Shown here: positions 1 through 13,332 of the stretch, in pieces
Layout of the letters: the number at the start of each line of letters is the position of its first letter
Position numbering within the stretch: position 1 is the first letter of the stretch
Source of the DNA: Spinacia oleracea
Taxonomy: Eukaryota; Streptophyta; Magnoliopsida; Caryophyllales; Amaranthaceae
Assembly (NCBI RefSeq): GCF_020520425.1
Contig: NC_079490.1
Coordinates: 60,863,017 to 60,927,016, forward strand
Direction: 5' to 3'
Length of the DNA stretch: 64,000 nt
Notes under the pieces: generated by a model
Told to the model about the DNA's origin: nothing
Database searches by the model: none
Seen by the model: only the letters and a program-made list of their open reading frames with translations
Position numbers and translations under genes: made by a program

Positions 1-1716
1 TAATTCTAATTTCATTATATTTTAGTTCTTTTGGTTTCAGTGTATAGTAGCAGCAGCTAGTCTGTGCTTTTGAAATTTGTTTTTGTTTTGGTTTTTTATC
101 TGTAAATTATAGGGTTAGGGGGTTTTGTTAAAGTTAGATTAGTTCAATTCTTTATAATTGAGTTTGTTTATTTGCATTCCTTCCTCTGGGCCTAATTTTT
201 ATTTTATTTAGTTATCTTTAATATTATTTCATAACACATGTGCACCAGATATTCAATTTTATCATATTAGGACGGAAGTATACAAGTGAATAGACTGTGT
301 AGTGCCAGTGTTGTTGTGTCGTTGATAGCTTCTCCTTTGATGTAAAACAATCCTACGAATAATTTACCTGGAGGCAGTTGCTTAACTTAGTGGCAACATC
401 CTTGTGAACAAATATTTCTCTTATTGATGACAAAGGCTGTTTATTTATGCATAGGTTCGGATCCTCTAGAGTTAGAAGAAAACTCTATCTAGTAGAGTTA
501 AGAAACTCAATGCCCTTTTATTCGAATTAACAGCAATTGGTGCTCCACTAAAAAAATCTCGATCTTTCTCTCCTGCCCTTCCTTTATAAGTTGCGTTCAT
601 ATATTGAACATCAAATCAATGTGAGCATGAATATGACAATATAGAGGCAGAGTTGTGCTTGTTTCCGTTTCATTGATATATTTATTCAATCTGAACATTA
701 CAAGCTTAGTGACGTCTTATAGGCGTCTTCACACACAAAATTTTAACCCTGATTCTACGATGACGTCACTTCTTTAGGCAGCTAATGTTAGAGGAAAAAC
801 AAAGAAATGTTGTCATTACATGACAGTGCACAAAATGAAATGCAATAAATAGAAATTGACAGAAAGAAGAATAATATAAATCGGCTTCTTGTAGTTCTTG
901 TTGATGGTCTAACCACTCTCTTTGCAGCTTGGAAGTGAACATTTGTCGGTGAGTGCATGAACTGTGTATGCAATATCTAGCTGTGGTGGGGGCTTGCTTT
1001 TGATTCCATCTCATAGTAATAAACCTGTCTTATTCTAATTTTTTTGGACTCGTGTTTTACAATACTTAGAAGCTTTCCTTCACACCTAAGATTGAGTTTC
1101 AATGTTTTGAAAACACATGTCTTCATGTTCTTGAATAAGCATTGTGTTTTTGTAGCTTTCCTCTTAATGGTCAATGAAACAAAAGACGATGTTGTATTCA
1201 GAAACTAATGTCTTCATTGAATAATGAGCTGGTTGATTTTTATAGAAACGAATTTTGCTAATTCCTGGAATTTTATGGCACGTTAGTCTTAAATAATGAG
1301 TTGGATGATATTTGGTGTTTTTTTAAATTTGTTGAAAGTGCTGGATTGTTTGATGTCTCTTATTCTCGTGATGTTGAATTGCAAATGCTCGTTGCTCTGA
1401 ATATTGTTCTTCTTATCTGCTGCTTTGATCGGATTTTCTTTTTGGTTCTGTTCTGCTAATCTGCTGCCAATATACTGTTAGGACCAATGCCTTGACTTGC
1501 TGTTGCTATTCACCGATTAAGTTAAAAATCTGAAAGAAAAAAATTGGATCTTTCTTTTGTATTTTCTGCAAAATCAACAATCACCTAGTTGTGATCAGAT
1601 CAGTGATGATAAAATCAGTTCTGATCATATCACTTATGATCAATCCTGATCAGTACTGATCAGTACCGATCAAATCAGTTCTGAACATTGCTTCCCTATA
1701 TTTGTTCATTTTCATG

Positions 1717-1782
1717 GAGCGCATTAGTGGTTGATAGTCAAGGCATCTAGAGCAGGCGGTTAGGGTTTCGAATCCTAGTTTA
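1717..1782 (+). other. tRNA-like linker between 1.8-kb repeats (copy 1)
   Basis: This linker holds a B-box-like stretch, GGTTTCGAATCC, with a short flanking stem (TAGG/CCTA), preceded by GTGGTTGA and AAGGC segments resembling a tRNA D-arm. The same block recurs at 3535-3600. It lacks a foldable acceptor stem and has one extra T in the B box, so it is not a functional tRNA gene. A tRNA-derived SINE remnant or chance similarity are the alternatives. Confidence 0.3.
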
Positions 1783-3534
1783 TGAATTCAAATTTTATTT
1801 TATTATGGATTCTAATTTCATTATATTTTAGTTCTTTTGGTTTCAGTGTATAGTAGCAGCAGCTAGTCTGTGCTTTTGAAATTGGTTTTTGTTTTGGTTT
1901 TTTATCTGTAAATTACAGGGTTAGGGGTTTTGTTAAAGTTAGATTAGTTCAATTCTTTATAATTGAGTTTGTTTATTTTCTTTCCTTCCCCTGGGCCTAA
2001 ATTTTATTTTATTTAGTTGTCTTTGATATTATTGCATAACACATGTGCACCAGATATTCAATTTTATCGTATTAGGACGGAAGTATACAAGTGAATAGAC
2101 TGTGTACCGCCAGTGTTGTTGTGTCGTTGATAGCTTCTCCTTTGATGTAAAACAATCCTACGAATAATTTACCTGGAGGCAGTTGCTTAACTTAGTGGCA
2201 ACATCCTTGTGAACAAATATTTCTCTTATTGATGACAAAGGCTGTTTATTTATGCATAGATTTGGATCTTCTAGAGTTAGAATAAAACTCTAACTAGTAG
2301 AATTAAGAAACTCACTGCCCTTTTATTCGAATTAACAGCTATTAGTGCTCCACTAAAAAAATCTCGATCTTTCTCTCCTGCCCTTCCTTTATAAGTTGCG
2401 TTTACATATTGAACATCAAATCAATGTGAGCATGAATATGACAATATAGAGGCAGAGTTGTGCTTGTTTCCGTTTCATTGATATATTTATTCAAATCTGA
2501 ACATTACAAGCTTAGTGACGTCTTATAGGCGTCTTCACACACAAAATTTTAACCCTGATTCTACGATGACGTCACTTCTTTAGGCAGCTAATGTTAGAGG
2601 AAAAACAAAGAAAAGCTGTCATTACATGACAGTGCACAAAATGAAATGCAATAAATAGAAATTGACAGAAAGAAGAATAATATAAATGGGCTTCTTGTAG
2701 TTCTTGTTGATGGTCTAACCACTCTCTTTGCAGCTTGGAAGTGAACATTTGTCGGTGAGTGCATGAACTGTGTATGTAATATCTAGCTAGGGTGGGGGCT
2801 TACTTTTGATTCCATCTCATAGTAATACACCTGTCTTATTCTAATTTTTTTTGGACTTGTGTTTTACAATACTTAGCAGCTTTCTTTCACACCTAAGATT
2901 GAGTTTTAATGTTTTGAAAACACATGTCTTCAAGTTCTTGAATAAGCATTGTGTATTTGTAGCTTTCCTCTTAATGGTCAATAAAACAAAAGACGATGTT
3001 GAATACAGAAACTAAGGTCTTCATTGAATAATGAGCTGGTTGATAATTATTTTTGTTTTATTGAAACGAATTTTGCTAATTCCTAGAATTTTATGGCACG
3101 TTAGTCTTAAATAATGAGTTGGATGATATTCGTTGTTTTGGTAAATTTTTTGAAAGTGCTGGATTGTTTGATGTCTCTTATTCTCGTGATGTTGAATTGC
3201 TAATGATCGTTGCTCTGAATATTGTTCTTCTTATCTGCTGCTTTGATCGGATTTTCTGTTTGGTTCTGTTCTGCTAATCTGCTGCCAATATACTGTTAGG
3301 ACCAATGCCTTGACTTGCTGTTGCTATTCACCGATTAATTTAAAAATCTGAAAGAAAAAAATTGGATCTTTCTGTTGTATTTTCTGCAAAATCAACAATC
3401 ACCTAGTTGTGATCAGATCAGTGATGATCAAATCAGTTCTGATCATATCAGTTATGATCAATCTCGATCAGTAGTGATCAGTACTGATCAAATCAGTTCT
3501 GCACATTGCTTCCTTATATTTGTTCATTTTCATG

Positions 3535-3600
3535 GAGCGCATTAGTGGTTGATAGTCAAGGCATCTAGAGCAGGCGGTTAGGGTTTCGAATCCTAGTTTA
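3535..3600 (+). other. tRNA-like linker between 1.8-kb repeats (copy 2)
   Basis: Near-identical second copy of the B-box-bearing linker at 1717-1782. It joins repeat copies 2 and 3 and is absent after copy 3. Confidence 0.3.
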
Positions 3601-5446
3601 TGAATTCGAATTTTATTTTATTATGGATTCTAATTTCATTATATTTTAGTTCTTTTGGTTTCAGTGTATAGTAGCAACAACTAGTCTGTGCTTTTGAAAT
3701 TGGTTTTTGTTTTGGTTTTTTATCTGTAAATTATATGGTTAGGGGTTTTGTTAAAGTTAGATTAGTTCAATTCTTTATAATTGAGTTTGTTTATTTGCTT
3801 TCCTTCCTCTGGGCCTAAATTTTATTTTATTTAGTTATCTTTGATATTATTGCATAACACATGTGCACCAGATATTCAATTTTATCATATTAGGACGGAA
3901 GTATACAAGTGAATAGACTGTGTACAGCTAGTGTTGTTGTGTCGTTGATAGCTTCTCCTTTGATGTAAAACAATCCTACGAATAATTTACCTGGAGGTAG
4001 TTGCTTAACTTAGTGGAAACATCCTTGTGAAAAAAATATTTCTCTTATTGATGACAAAGGCTGTTTATTTATGCATAGATTCGGATCTTCTAGAGTTAGA
4101 ATAAAACTCTAACTAGTAGAGTTAAGAAACTCACTACCCTTTTATTCGAATTAACAGCTATTGGTGCTCCACTAAAAAAAGCTGGATCTTTCTCTCCTGC
4201 CCTTCCTTTATAAGTTGCGTTCATATATTGAACATCAAATCAATGTGAGCATGAATATGACAATATAGAGGCAGAGTTGTGCTTTTTTCCGTTTCATTGA
4301 TATATTTATTCAATCTGAACATTACAAGCTTAGTGACGTCTTATAGGCGTCTACAAACACAAAATTTTAACCCTGATTCTACGATGACGTCACTTCTTTA
4401 GGCATCTAATGTTAGAGGACAAACTAAGAAAAGCTGTCATTACATGACACTGCACAAAATGAAATGCAATAAATAGAAATTGACAGAAAGAAGAATAATA
4501 TAAATGGGCTTCTTGTAGTGATTATTGATGGTCTAACCACTCTCTTTGCAGCTTGGAAGTGAACATTTGTCGGTGAGTGCATGAACTGTGTATGCAATAT
4601 CTAGCTGGGGTGGGGGCTTGCTTTTGATTCCATCTCATAGTAATACACCTGTCTTATTCTAATTTTTTTTGGACTTGTGTTTTACAATACTTAGCAGCTT
4701 TCTTTCACACCTAAGATTGAGTTTTAATGTTTTGAAAACACATGTCTTCAAGTTCTTGAATAAGCATTGTGTATTTGTAGCTTTCCTCTTAATGGTCAAT
4801 GGAACAGAAGACGATGTTGCATTCAGAAACTAAGGTCTTCATTGAATAATGAGCTGGATGATATTTATTTTTGTTTTATAGAAACGAATTTTGCTAATTC
4901 CTGGAATTTTATGGCACGTTAGTCTTAAATAATGAGTTAGATGATATTTGGTGTTTTTGTAAATTTTTTGAAACTGCTGGATTGTTTGATGTGTCTTATG
5001 CTCGTGATGTTGAATTGCTAATGCTCGTTGCTCTGATTATTGTTCTTCTTATTTGCTGCTTTGATCGGATTTTCTGTTTGGTTCTGTTCTGCTAATCTTC
5101 TGCTAATATACAGTTATGAGCAAGTCCTTGACTTGCTGTTGCTATTCACCGATTAAATTAAAAATCTTAAAGAAATTAATTGGATCTTTCTGTTGTATTT
5201 TCTGCAGAATCTACAATCACCTAGTTGTGATCAGATCAGTGATGATCAAATCAGTTCTGATTAATTCTGATCATATCAGTTCTGATCAATCCTGATCAGT
5301 CCTGATTAGAACAGTTCTAATCAGTACTGATCAGATCAGTTCTGATCAGTACTCATCAGATCAGTTCTGATCAGTACTGTTCAGTGCTGATCAAATCAGT
5401 TCTGAACATTGCTTCCCTATATTTGTTCATTTTCATTGAGCGCATT

Positions 5447-5623
5447 CATGGTCATGAATTGATATGTTTATAATGTTTTCTGTTTAAGTTGATAACTTCA
5501 TCTACTATATTTTTTAGATTTTAAATTCCTGATAATGTTGTTGTCCTTATATTTTTACCATAATTTATCAACATTATCAGGTTTCGCCGACCACACCTGT
5601 TCAAGGTTTCATGTGATTCTTTA
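5447..5623. repeat. 71-bp tandem duplication next to the repeat array
   Basis: A block beginning ACACCTGTTCAAGGTTTC near 5592 repeats at about 5663 with a 71-bp period and a few changes. Its later part is shared with the dispersed duplication at 5624 and 8821. The first 145 bases show no recognisable feature. Confidence 0.6.
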
Positions 5624-5970
5624 GCGTTGTTCGTAGGTTCGTGCATAGGTTCGTGCATTGCTACACCGGTTCAAGGTTTCCTGCGAGTCTTTAGCGTTGT
5701 TCGTAGGTTCTTGCATCGGTTCATGCGTTGCATCTCCTCTTTGATACTAGAGGTATGTATACCATAAATTCTGTTTTAGGTTTTTTACTGGACAATTGTT
5801 ATTTCCCTAATTTTGTATAGACAAGAGGGTGGGTTGCAACTCTGCAAGTTAGGTTTGTTAAGTGTTAGAATATAATTTCAGTGGCTTTACATTTCCTCAA
5901 TGTCTAATACATATACAATGAGCATATACTGATGTTTATTGTACTATCTTAACTTACGTCAATCATGCAA
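5624..5970 (+). repeat. Dispersed 345-bp duplication, copy 1
   Basis: About 347 bp that recur in direct orientation at 8821-9165 with scattered mismatches and small indels. Both copies run from GCGTTGTTCGTAGGTTC to ACGTCAATCATGCAA, and flanking sequences are unrelated. No terminal repeats or coding potential are seen. Confidence 0.85.
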
Positions 5971-8820
5971 ACTAATTTAGGCTACTTTGACCAATCAATG
6001 ATCAATTACAGTCAAAATATATTATATTTACAATTAATGGAATATATTGGCATATTGAAATTAAGATAGAGAATGCGAGATGGGTAAGAAGTTAGAGCCA
6101 GAAAGCTCTTGAGTCCTCTACTGATGTCAGTCATGTAACTACTCATTACTCATTAGCATTAGGAGTCGGAAGAAAGCTCTCGGTTGGAAAACAATAGTTT
6201 ACCTAAATGCCATATGTTATATTTCTCTCTCTGTTTTTTTTAGATGAATAATATTTGAACTAAGATCGATGAGAGGAATAAGATTTGGGTCTGGATGTTA
6301 TAGAAGGATAAACGGTGTTGGGGCAATTGAGGGTATTAAAATTAGACCATAAATGCATTCATTCACCTTACTCCCCTTTTCAGTTTAGTGTTTCAGTTCA
6401 TTTTTGTAGTTATGGTTTTGCAATCACAGTGGAATCTGCATGACAATTCATCCAAGAGAAGAAGTCACGTAATATAATATGGTGGTTTTGTGTGGGTCAT
6501 TCATATTGTATCCCTAGAAGTTTATTTGTCTGCTAATTGGTTCCTGATTTAATTTAGGTTAACGGGGGAATTTGATGGTTTGAAGTTTGATGGTGAGATT
6601 GGCGATAATTTTGAGAAAGAGGGAATTGAGTTATTAAGAATTGAGATTCGGGCTATAAGAGTCTGATCACTTATTTGGTTAATGTTAATTATTCAGTAGA
6701 ATAACACAGGAAGTTAAAGTGTCTCTTCTAAGGTGAACCAAAATTTTAAGCTGCATTGAGATTTAGTTATTGAAGGGGAGTTATTTGCAACTGTAGAGTA
6801 GGGTATTTTTTCTTGATCACCGTGATGATTTTCTTGTTACATTATTTTTGTAAACTGGTATTTTTTACATAAAAGCTCCTTTCTTGTGTTACTGTTTCTT
6901 GAATGTACCTATACTTTTTCTGTTCACAGTTGGACTAAATAAATGTGTGATTGTCAATTCTCAGTGGGTTGCTATCTTTTCCTTCTTCGTATATATATTT
7001 TGGGGTTCATGCCTATATGTCATTGATCCCCTTCATTTCTAAAAGGGTTACCATCAGTATAACCTCTGGATAAAAAATTGTTGTAGAGCCTGAACACCAT
7101 TATATCTAACTTTAGGATGCCTTCCTGTTTTTGGTTGAGTCAACACTGTGCTCTAACTGGAAAAGCAAGCAGTGGACAATTTGAGCAACAAAATTAGAGA
7201 TAAATGAGCATGCATTTTGTTTTTCAGTTTTATTTGTCTGAATAGATTTCTGTTATATATATTATAGCAGAGGCCTATCTCACAAGATGACAATCGAGTC
7301 TACATGCTTTGTTCTTTCATACCAGAATGGATTGATAATTGTTTGGTATCGCATTTCAGTAGATTAGGGTTGTGATTCTGGTACACAAAAGTCATCCAAA
7401 GAGCTATTCTTATAAGATAAGAGATTTCAGGAGCACATAATGTTTTTCAAAGGAGAGTGATTTCTCCTGCTATAGTGAGACTGTTATAATACATCTTAGA
7501 GAGAAAATTGTAGAGAACTGCATTACTCCATACAAGAATCTATAAAATTGAAATGGAAAACTAGCATGGCACTCGATGAATGAAAATCAAAATAACAATA
7601 ATAACACAACAGAAGCAAACCCCAATAAAATGCATAAATAGTGAAGTATTATATAGTACAGAATTGCTCGAAATTGTTCCTGTTTACTCCAAAGGTAATA
7701 ATGATATCTAAAAATAATTGCTCGAAATTGAATGGTTTAGTAGTTTTTCTTATTGGAAGAATTGTTCAAGTGAAATGAATGTTGTTTGAGTGTTTAAATT
7801 CCGTTTATGGAGAGAAATGTATATTCTGGTTTTTGGTATCGAGTTTTGTGTCCATCTTGGTGAATTTATACGATACTGATTCTATGTCGTATGAAAATTT
7901 AACGGAGTTCTTATTTGTTAACTTGCACTATAAATTTTTATGAAATCTCTGGTATGGTGTTCTCAGTTGTGTTTTTCAGTGTTTTATTCACAGCAAAAGA
8001 TAAGAACACAGGAGTAAAGTTTTGATTATTGGAGTTTGCCGTTTTCTAATTTATATATAAATGAAGGTTAACATTTGTAGTGCAGGCATATATTGTGTTT
8101 TCTACTGTTACTGTAATTCTAGTTGATCATCATATCGTGTTGGATGAATTAAGTCTTTGATGAAGAATTACTATGATACGTGCTTGCGGGTATGATGTTG
8201 GATTCATGCAATTTTATTGATCTTTTTGTTTTGGTAATGATGTTTGATTTGGGTGGTTTGTTGCTGTTGTTAGTATTTTTACAATTCTTTTCCATCATAT
8301 CTGCAAGTTTTTTTGCGATCCTAGGAGCATGTTCAAAACTCCATGTAGTAGTCTCTAAGATAAGGTCCGTGCATTTAGAGATATTAGAGTAGGACAAGTC
8401 ACTTGAGATGGATGGTTGATTCAATCTTGATATAGCTTTTTTAGAATTTGAACACACAATGACTTTTTGCCATCCTTTAGCAATTGCAATCTGGATGCCT
8501 TGTGAGATTGCCTAACGTTATAAGATACAATTGAGATATGATACAACCAAGAAATAATAATACAATCATATTTTGATTCTTTTTCATTGAGATTGTTGAG
8601 TTTATGAATGCAATTTTGTACCTATTTTATGATAAAAGTGAAGTTTTGTTTGGTTGCATATGTTGGGTTTTGCTTATTTGAAAATGCATGGGAATGTTTA
8701 ATTTTTTTAACCTTTTTAGGTCTTTAATTAATTGTTGGAGCCGTACTGGTTGAAATAGTTACATGGAATTGGTTTTCCTCTGTTGTGACTGATTAAATTC
8801 CTAAATTGTATGTTTGGTAG
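5971..8820. other. AT-rich non-coding stretch within CACTA1
   Basis: Nothing recognisable beyond AT-rich unique sequence. A pair of overlapping opposite-strand ORFs near 8149-8457 have no family resemblance and ordinary AT-rich composition, so I do not call them genes. Confidence 0.5.
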
Positions 8821-9165
8821 GCGTTGTTCGTAGGTTCTTGCATTTGTTCGTGCGTTGCTACACCGGTTCAAGGTTTCCTGCGAGTCTTTACCTTTGTTCG
8901 TAGGTTCGTGCATCGGTTCATGCGTTGCAACTGCTCTTTGATACTAGAGGTATGTATACTATAAAGTCTGTTTTAGGTTTTTTATTGGACAATTGTTATT
9001 TCCCTAATTTTGTATGGACAAGGGTGGGCTACAACTCTGCAAGTTAGGTTTGTTAAGTGTTAGAATATAATTTCCGTGGCTTTACATTTCCTCGATGTCT
9101 AATATATATACTATGAGCATATACTGACGTTTATTGTGCTATCTTAACTTACGTCAATCATGCAA
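8821..9165 (+). repeat. Dispersed 345-bp duplication, copy 2
   Basis: Direct copy of 5624-5970 (see there). It lies about 640 bp upstream of the TNP2 start, whereas copy 1 adjoins the 1.8-kb array. A duplicated promoter or leader segment of the transposon is possible but unproven. Confidence 0.85.
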
Positions 9166-9805
9166 GAGTTGGGTCTTTTTATTGTATTCCTGTTGATTTA
9201 ATTTCAAATATTTTGATATAATAGCTTCTAATTTGTAAGTAGGTATTTTTGTTAGCTTTGGCATTTTGTGTTGGTATTGTTTGTCTAATTACATTATCCC
9301 CACTGCATAATTTTGCTTAGTTGAATTACATTTAATTTTAGAAATTTTACCATAAATTCTGATTATGTGATGCCACGTTACTTAAGGTACTCTTACTCCT
9401 TTTAAAAAATGGATTTATAATGTTGTCTTCATGTGTAGTTGAAAGTATCACCTTGTGCGCTAAAATCACATGCTTTATTGTCCTTGCAAATTCATGTGAA
9501 GTTGAAAGTATCATCTTGTACGCAAAAAGAAAATATAATATGGAAGTGATAGAGGGTAATAACTTTTAGAAGAAGAAGATAGATAACAAATATTAGTCAC
9601 TAATGAAGAATGATTAAACAAAAAATCATAAGTTATGGTATGAATTAAGAAGAGTTTTGTACGGAGGTGTTATGTGACTTAAATTAATCTCGTGTGATAT
9701 ATCAAGGTTCTAAGAATGATCATAATATTTTAATAAGTACATATAAAAATTTCCTATTCTACGACCGACGTATATTACTAATTACTCTACTAATTTCGTA
9801 TAGAT
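9166..9805. other. Upstream region of the TNP2-like gene
   Basis: AT-rich, no recognised feature. The ATG at 9806 follows a TAG that could be a splice acceptor, so the upstream end may hold a 5'-UTR intron. Confidence 0.4.
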
Positions 9806-12800
9806 ATGGATAAAAGTTGGATCGATCTACCCACTGGTCATCGTGAATATGTCGATGGTTGTATGGAATTTATTGAGTTTGCCAAGCAAGATCTAGTCCA
9901 AGGAAAAATTAGATGTCCATGTAAGAACTGTAAGGTAGAGAAATGGTTCTCCGTAAATGAAGTGGAGAGGCATATTTTGTTTAAGGGATTTTATAAGCCA
10001 TGTAAGGATTGGATTTTTCATGGTAAAGGGGATACGTTTCAGCGTATGTTTGAGAGTGATGGAGGGATTACTAGTGAAGGATCCCTTGATAATCAAAGTG
10101 GGTTTGTAGGTTGAGATAATATGGGAGGGCAATTAAGATTAGCATTTAGTGTTAATATGCCTCCCAATTGCCCAAATTTAGAAGCACGAGAGGATGATGA
10201 ATGGATTGAGGAGCCCGTGGCCTATGACACAGATGTAGAATATGATTATTCTACAATAAAAGAAGATGTGACATATAAGAAGTTGCTTGAAGCTTCTGAG
10301 GATAACTTATTCGAGGGGTGTATCAATTTTTCAAAGTTATCTTTTCTGTTACACTTGTTTCACTTGAAGTGTATGAATCACTGGTCCATAGAATCTTTCA
10401 ATATGCTGTTGAAGCTAAGTCTAGATGAATTTCCTCAAATACTTGATTTTCCCTCTTCTTATTATTACAGTAAGAAAATGATAAAAGACTCGGGCCTTGG
10501 GTATGAAAAGATTGATGCTTGTCCGAATAATTGCATGTTGTATTGGGGTGAATGTTTAAAGAAAGACAAGTGTCATGTTTGTGGTACATCGAGGTGGACG
10601 AAAACTAAGGATAGGGGCAACGTTGTAAGTGATCAAGGTACGGATACTTGTAAGAAAGGTGTGCCAGCTAAGGTAATGCGATATTTCCCTCTTATACCGA
10701 GATTAAAAAGAATCTACATGTCATCAGAAACAGCAGAAGATATGAGATGGCATGATACAGAGCGATTGGGTGAAGATGATAAGAAGATTTTAAGGCATCC
10801 TTCAGATGGCTTAGCATGGAAGGCATTTGATGAGCGTCACAGAGATTTTGCATTAGACCCTCGTAGTGTTCGATTAGGTCTTGCGAGTGATGGTTTTTAA
10901 TCCTTACCTGCACCACTTATAGTACGTGGCCAGTGATGTTGATTCCTTATAATCTTCCACCATGGTTATGTATGAAACCATCTTATTTCATTTTGTCCAC
11001 GCTTATTCCGGGAAAATCAAGTCCCGAAAATGATATTGACGTGTATCTGTAGCCATTAGTGCATGAATTGAAATTGTTGTGGACAGGGGTTGAAGCTTTT
11101 GATGCTTTTGCCGGAGAGAAATTTAATTTGTGTGCGGCTTAGTTTTGGACTACTAATGACTTTCCCGGCTATGCAATGCTCTCAAGTTTGAGCATAAACG
11201 GTTACAATGCATGTCCTATATGTTTAGATTCCACGCCTTCTGATAGATTTGGGAGCAAGATTTGCTATTGTAGCTATAGAAAATGGTTACCTGCAGATCA
11301 CCCATATCGATGTCAAGGTGACAAGTTTTGTGAGAAGTTTAGAACTAATGAGTGGGGTAAAGCCCCATCTCTTCCTAGCGGCACTGATATATTGAGGCAG
11401 CAAGAAAAGGTGAAGCATGTTTACGGAAAGTCGAAGGCACCACCGAAAAAGAGGCATAGAGGACATGATGATTACGATGATGTCCAAGATGAAAGTGACT
11501 TTGGTACCAAGAGAAGCATATTCTTTGATTTGGTGTATTGGGAGCATAATCTTCTAAGGCATAATTTAGATGTGATGCACATTGAGAAAAACGTGTCTGA
11601 GAATATTTTGGGAACTCTTCCTAGTATTTATAAGTGTAGAGATAGTAGGAATGATCGAGAAGCCCTTGAAGCATGGAGAATAAAGTCTCACCTTTGGCTA
11701 AGTACTAATCCTAACGGAGCTGAATGCATGCCTCCTGCTTCCTATTCTATGTCTACGAAGGAGAAGGAGAGGTTCCTAAATGTTTTGCAGAAAATTAAAG
11801 TTCCTGATGGATATTGATCTAACCTTTCTAGTTGTGTGAATATGAAGCAAAGGAAGTTGATTAACCTCAAAAGTCATGACAACCATGTTCTAATGCAGGA
11901 TATCCTTCTCGTTGCCTTAAGGGCCTCTAAAGCTACAAAAGTTATTGACTTGTTGGCTAGATTGTCTTCCTTTTTCAAGAAGTTGTGCTCTACTACTATT
12001 GATCCAGATGGTTTAGATGGTCTTCAAAATGAAATTATTTTAACTCTTTGTGAGTTGGAAAAGGAGTTTCTTCCTTCATTTTTCACAATCATGGTCCATT
12101 TGTTGATTCAATTAGTGGAGGAGGTTAAACTTGGTGGACCAGTGCAATACAGATGGATGTATCCCATTGAAAGGTTAATATCTTACACATCTAAATTATA
12201 TTCTTTTTATTAAATATTTCACATTTATTATATATTAAGTACAAATGTTTTATTTGAAAGGTACTTGTCCCATTTGAAATCACATGTAACCAATAATGCC
12301 CAACCTGAAGGATCTATTGCAGAAGGTTTCCTTTTAGAGGAGACAATTAGGTTTTGTTCGAGATATCTTCAAGGTGTTAAGACCATCTTCAACATACCTA
12401 AAAGGATGGATGATGACATTCCAAATCCCAATGATTACTTGTTTAATCCCGGTGGTCGAGTTATTGGGAAGGAGGTCAGCATTCGCCTTGATGACAAAAG
12501 CTTAAAACAAGCTCATCGCTAAATTTTGCTTCACTCTGATGAGATAAAAGGGGATCTGGAGTAAGTATTATTTTGGTTTTCTTTTGAATTATCAATTTTT
12601 ATAATAGATGATTTTTAATTTTGTTCTTTTCCATGAAGTGAATTTTTAACCGAGAAACGTCAAATGACCTTACAAAATCCTGTCACGGAGAGTGATGAAA
12701 GTAACTGGATTATCAATGAATTTGGAGGGTGGCTGCAAAATAAGGTTACTTAAGTTCTTTTAATGTGAATAAATACTTCTTTTTTAAAAAAATGTATTTG

Positions 12801-13332
12801 ATTTAATGATGTATCATCGCAGGTACATTACATAGATGCAACCACCGAAGATGGGAAACTAAGAAAAGCTTTGGCGGGTGGTTTGCATTCTTATGGTAGA
12901 AAATTAAAAGGATACATAATCAATGGATACAAATTCCTTTCCACGGATCGCGATTCTCGTCTTTTGACAAAAAATTATGGAATTATGGTCGAAGCGGATA
13001 GAGATGCCTACTATGGAAAAGTGAAAGATATCTATGAATTAGATTATTACGGAGATTACAAAGTTGTATTGTTTCGTTGTGATTGGGTAGACATTCATAG
13101 GGGTGTAAAAGCATATCCAAATGGCGGAGTATGTGTCCATTTCTCTAAATTGATACATTCTGGACGATTGTTGCAAGATGATCCATTTGTATTCTCATCT
13201 CAAGCAAAACAAGTTTTTTACATAGAAGATGAGATACAAAAGGGATGGTTGCATGTTGTTAAGAACAAGCCTAGAGATGTGTTTGATTTAGGGGATTCTT
13301 TACCAGTAGAGGAAGAGTGTGGGACCGATTGA
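9806..13332 (+). pseudogene. TNP2-type CACTA transposase, decayed
   Basis: Encodes the main transposase of CACTA1, which would bind the termini and catalyse excision. Domains run in family order: transposase-associated N-terminus (9806 on, CPCKNC motif), TNP2/Transposase_21 core (about 10400-11700, including CHVCGTSRW and DVMHIEKNVSEN), DUF4218 (about 12000-12400, GGPVQYRWMYPIER then YLSHLKSHV) and DUF4216 (about 13000-13250, YYGKVKDIYELDYYGDYKV). GT-AG introns are seen at 12174-12260, 12561-12638 and 12745-12822. Damage: in-frame TGA at 10112, a frameshift at about 10898 in a T run followed by another near 10918, TAG at 11050 and 11140, and a stop near 11815. The TNP1-like partner lies 3 kb downstream on the same strand. 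Family identity is firm; activity is excluded by the breaks. Confidence 0.93.

Larger units (their letters stand above)
1..5446. repeat. Tandem array of 1.8-kb repeats, three copies
   Basis: Three head-to-tail copies start near 1 (cut by the window edge), 1807 and 3625, with periods of about 1806 and 1818 bp. They differ by scattered substitutions and small indels. Each ends in a cluster of TGATCA-type motifs (1590-1690, 3408-3500, 5227-5410), and the third cluster is expanded. Copies 1 and 2 are joined by a 65-base linker that copy 3 lacks; copy 3 stops at about 5446. No protein family is recognisable, and the short ORFs on both strands carry stops in other copies. The array probably lies in the 5' part of CACTA1, because no transposon end separates it from the transposase genes. 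Alternatively it could be host tandem DNA, with the CACTA end missed. Confidence 0.9.

Noticed and set aside
1717..1782. A functional tRNA gene
   Set aside because: No acceptor stem, altered B box and no anticodon arm; kept only as a tRNA-like remnant.
1..5446. The 1.8-kb repeats as LTRs of a retrotransposon
   Set aside because: Three copies are head-to-tail with no internal domain, primer site or target duplication.
8149..8457. Overlapping 102-codon minus and 70-codon plus ORFs
   Set aside because: AT-rich region, no family motifs, no splice or repeat support; length expected by chance.
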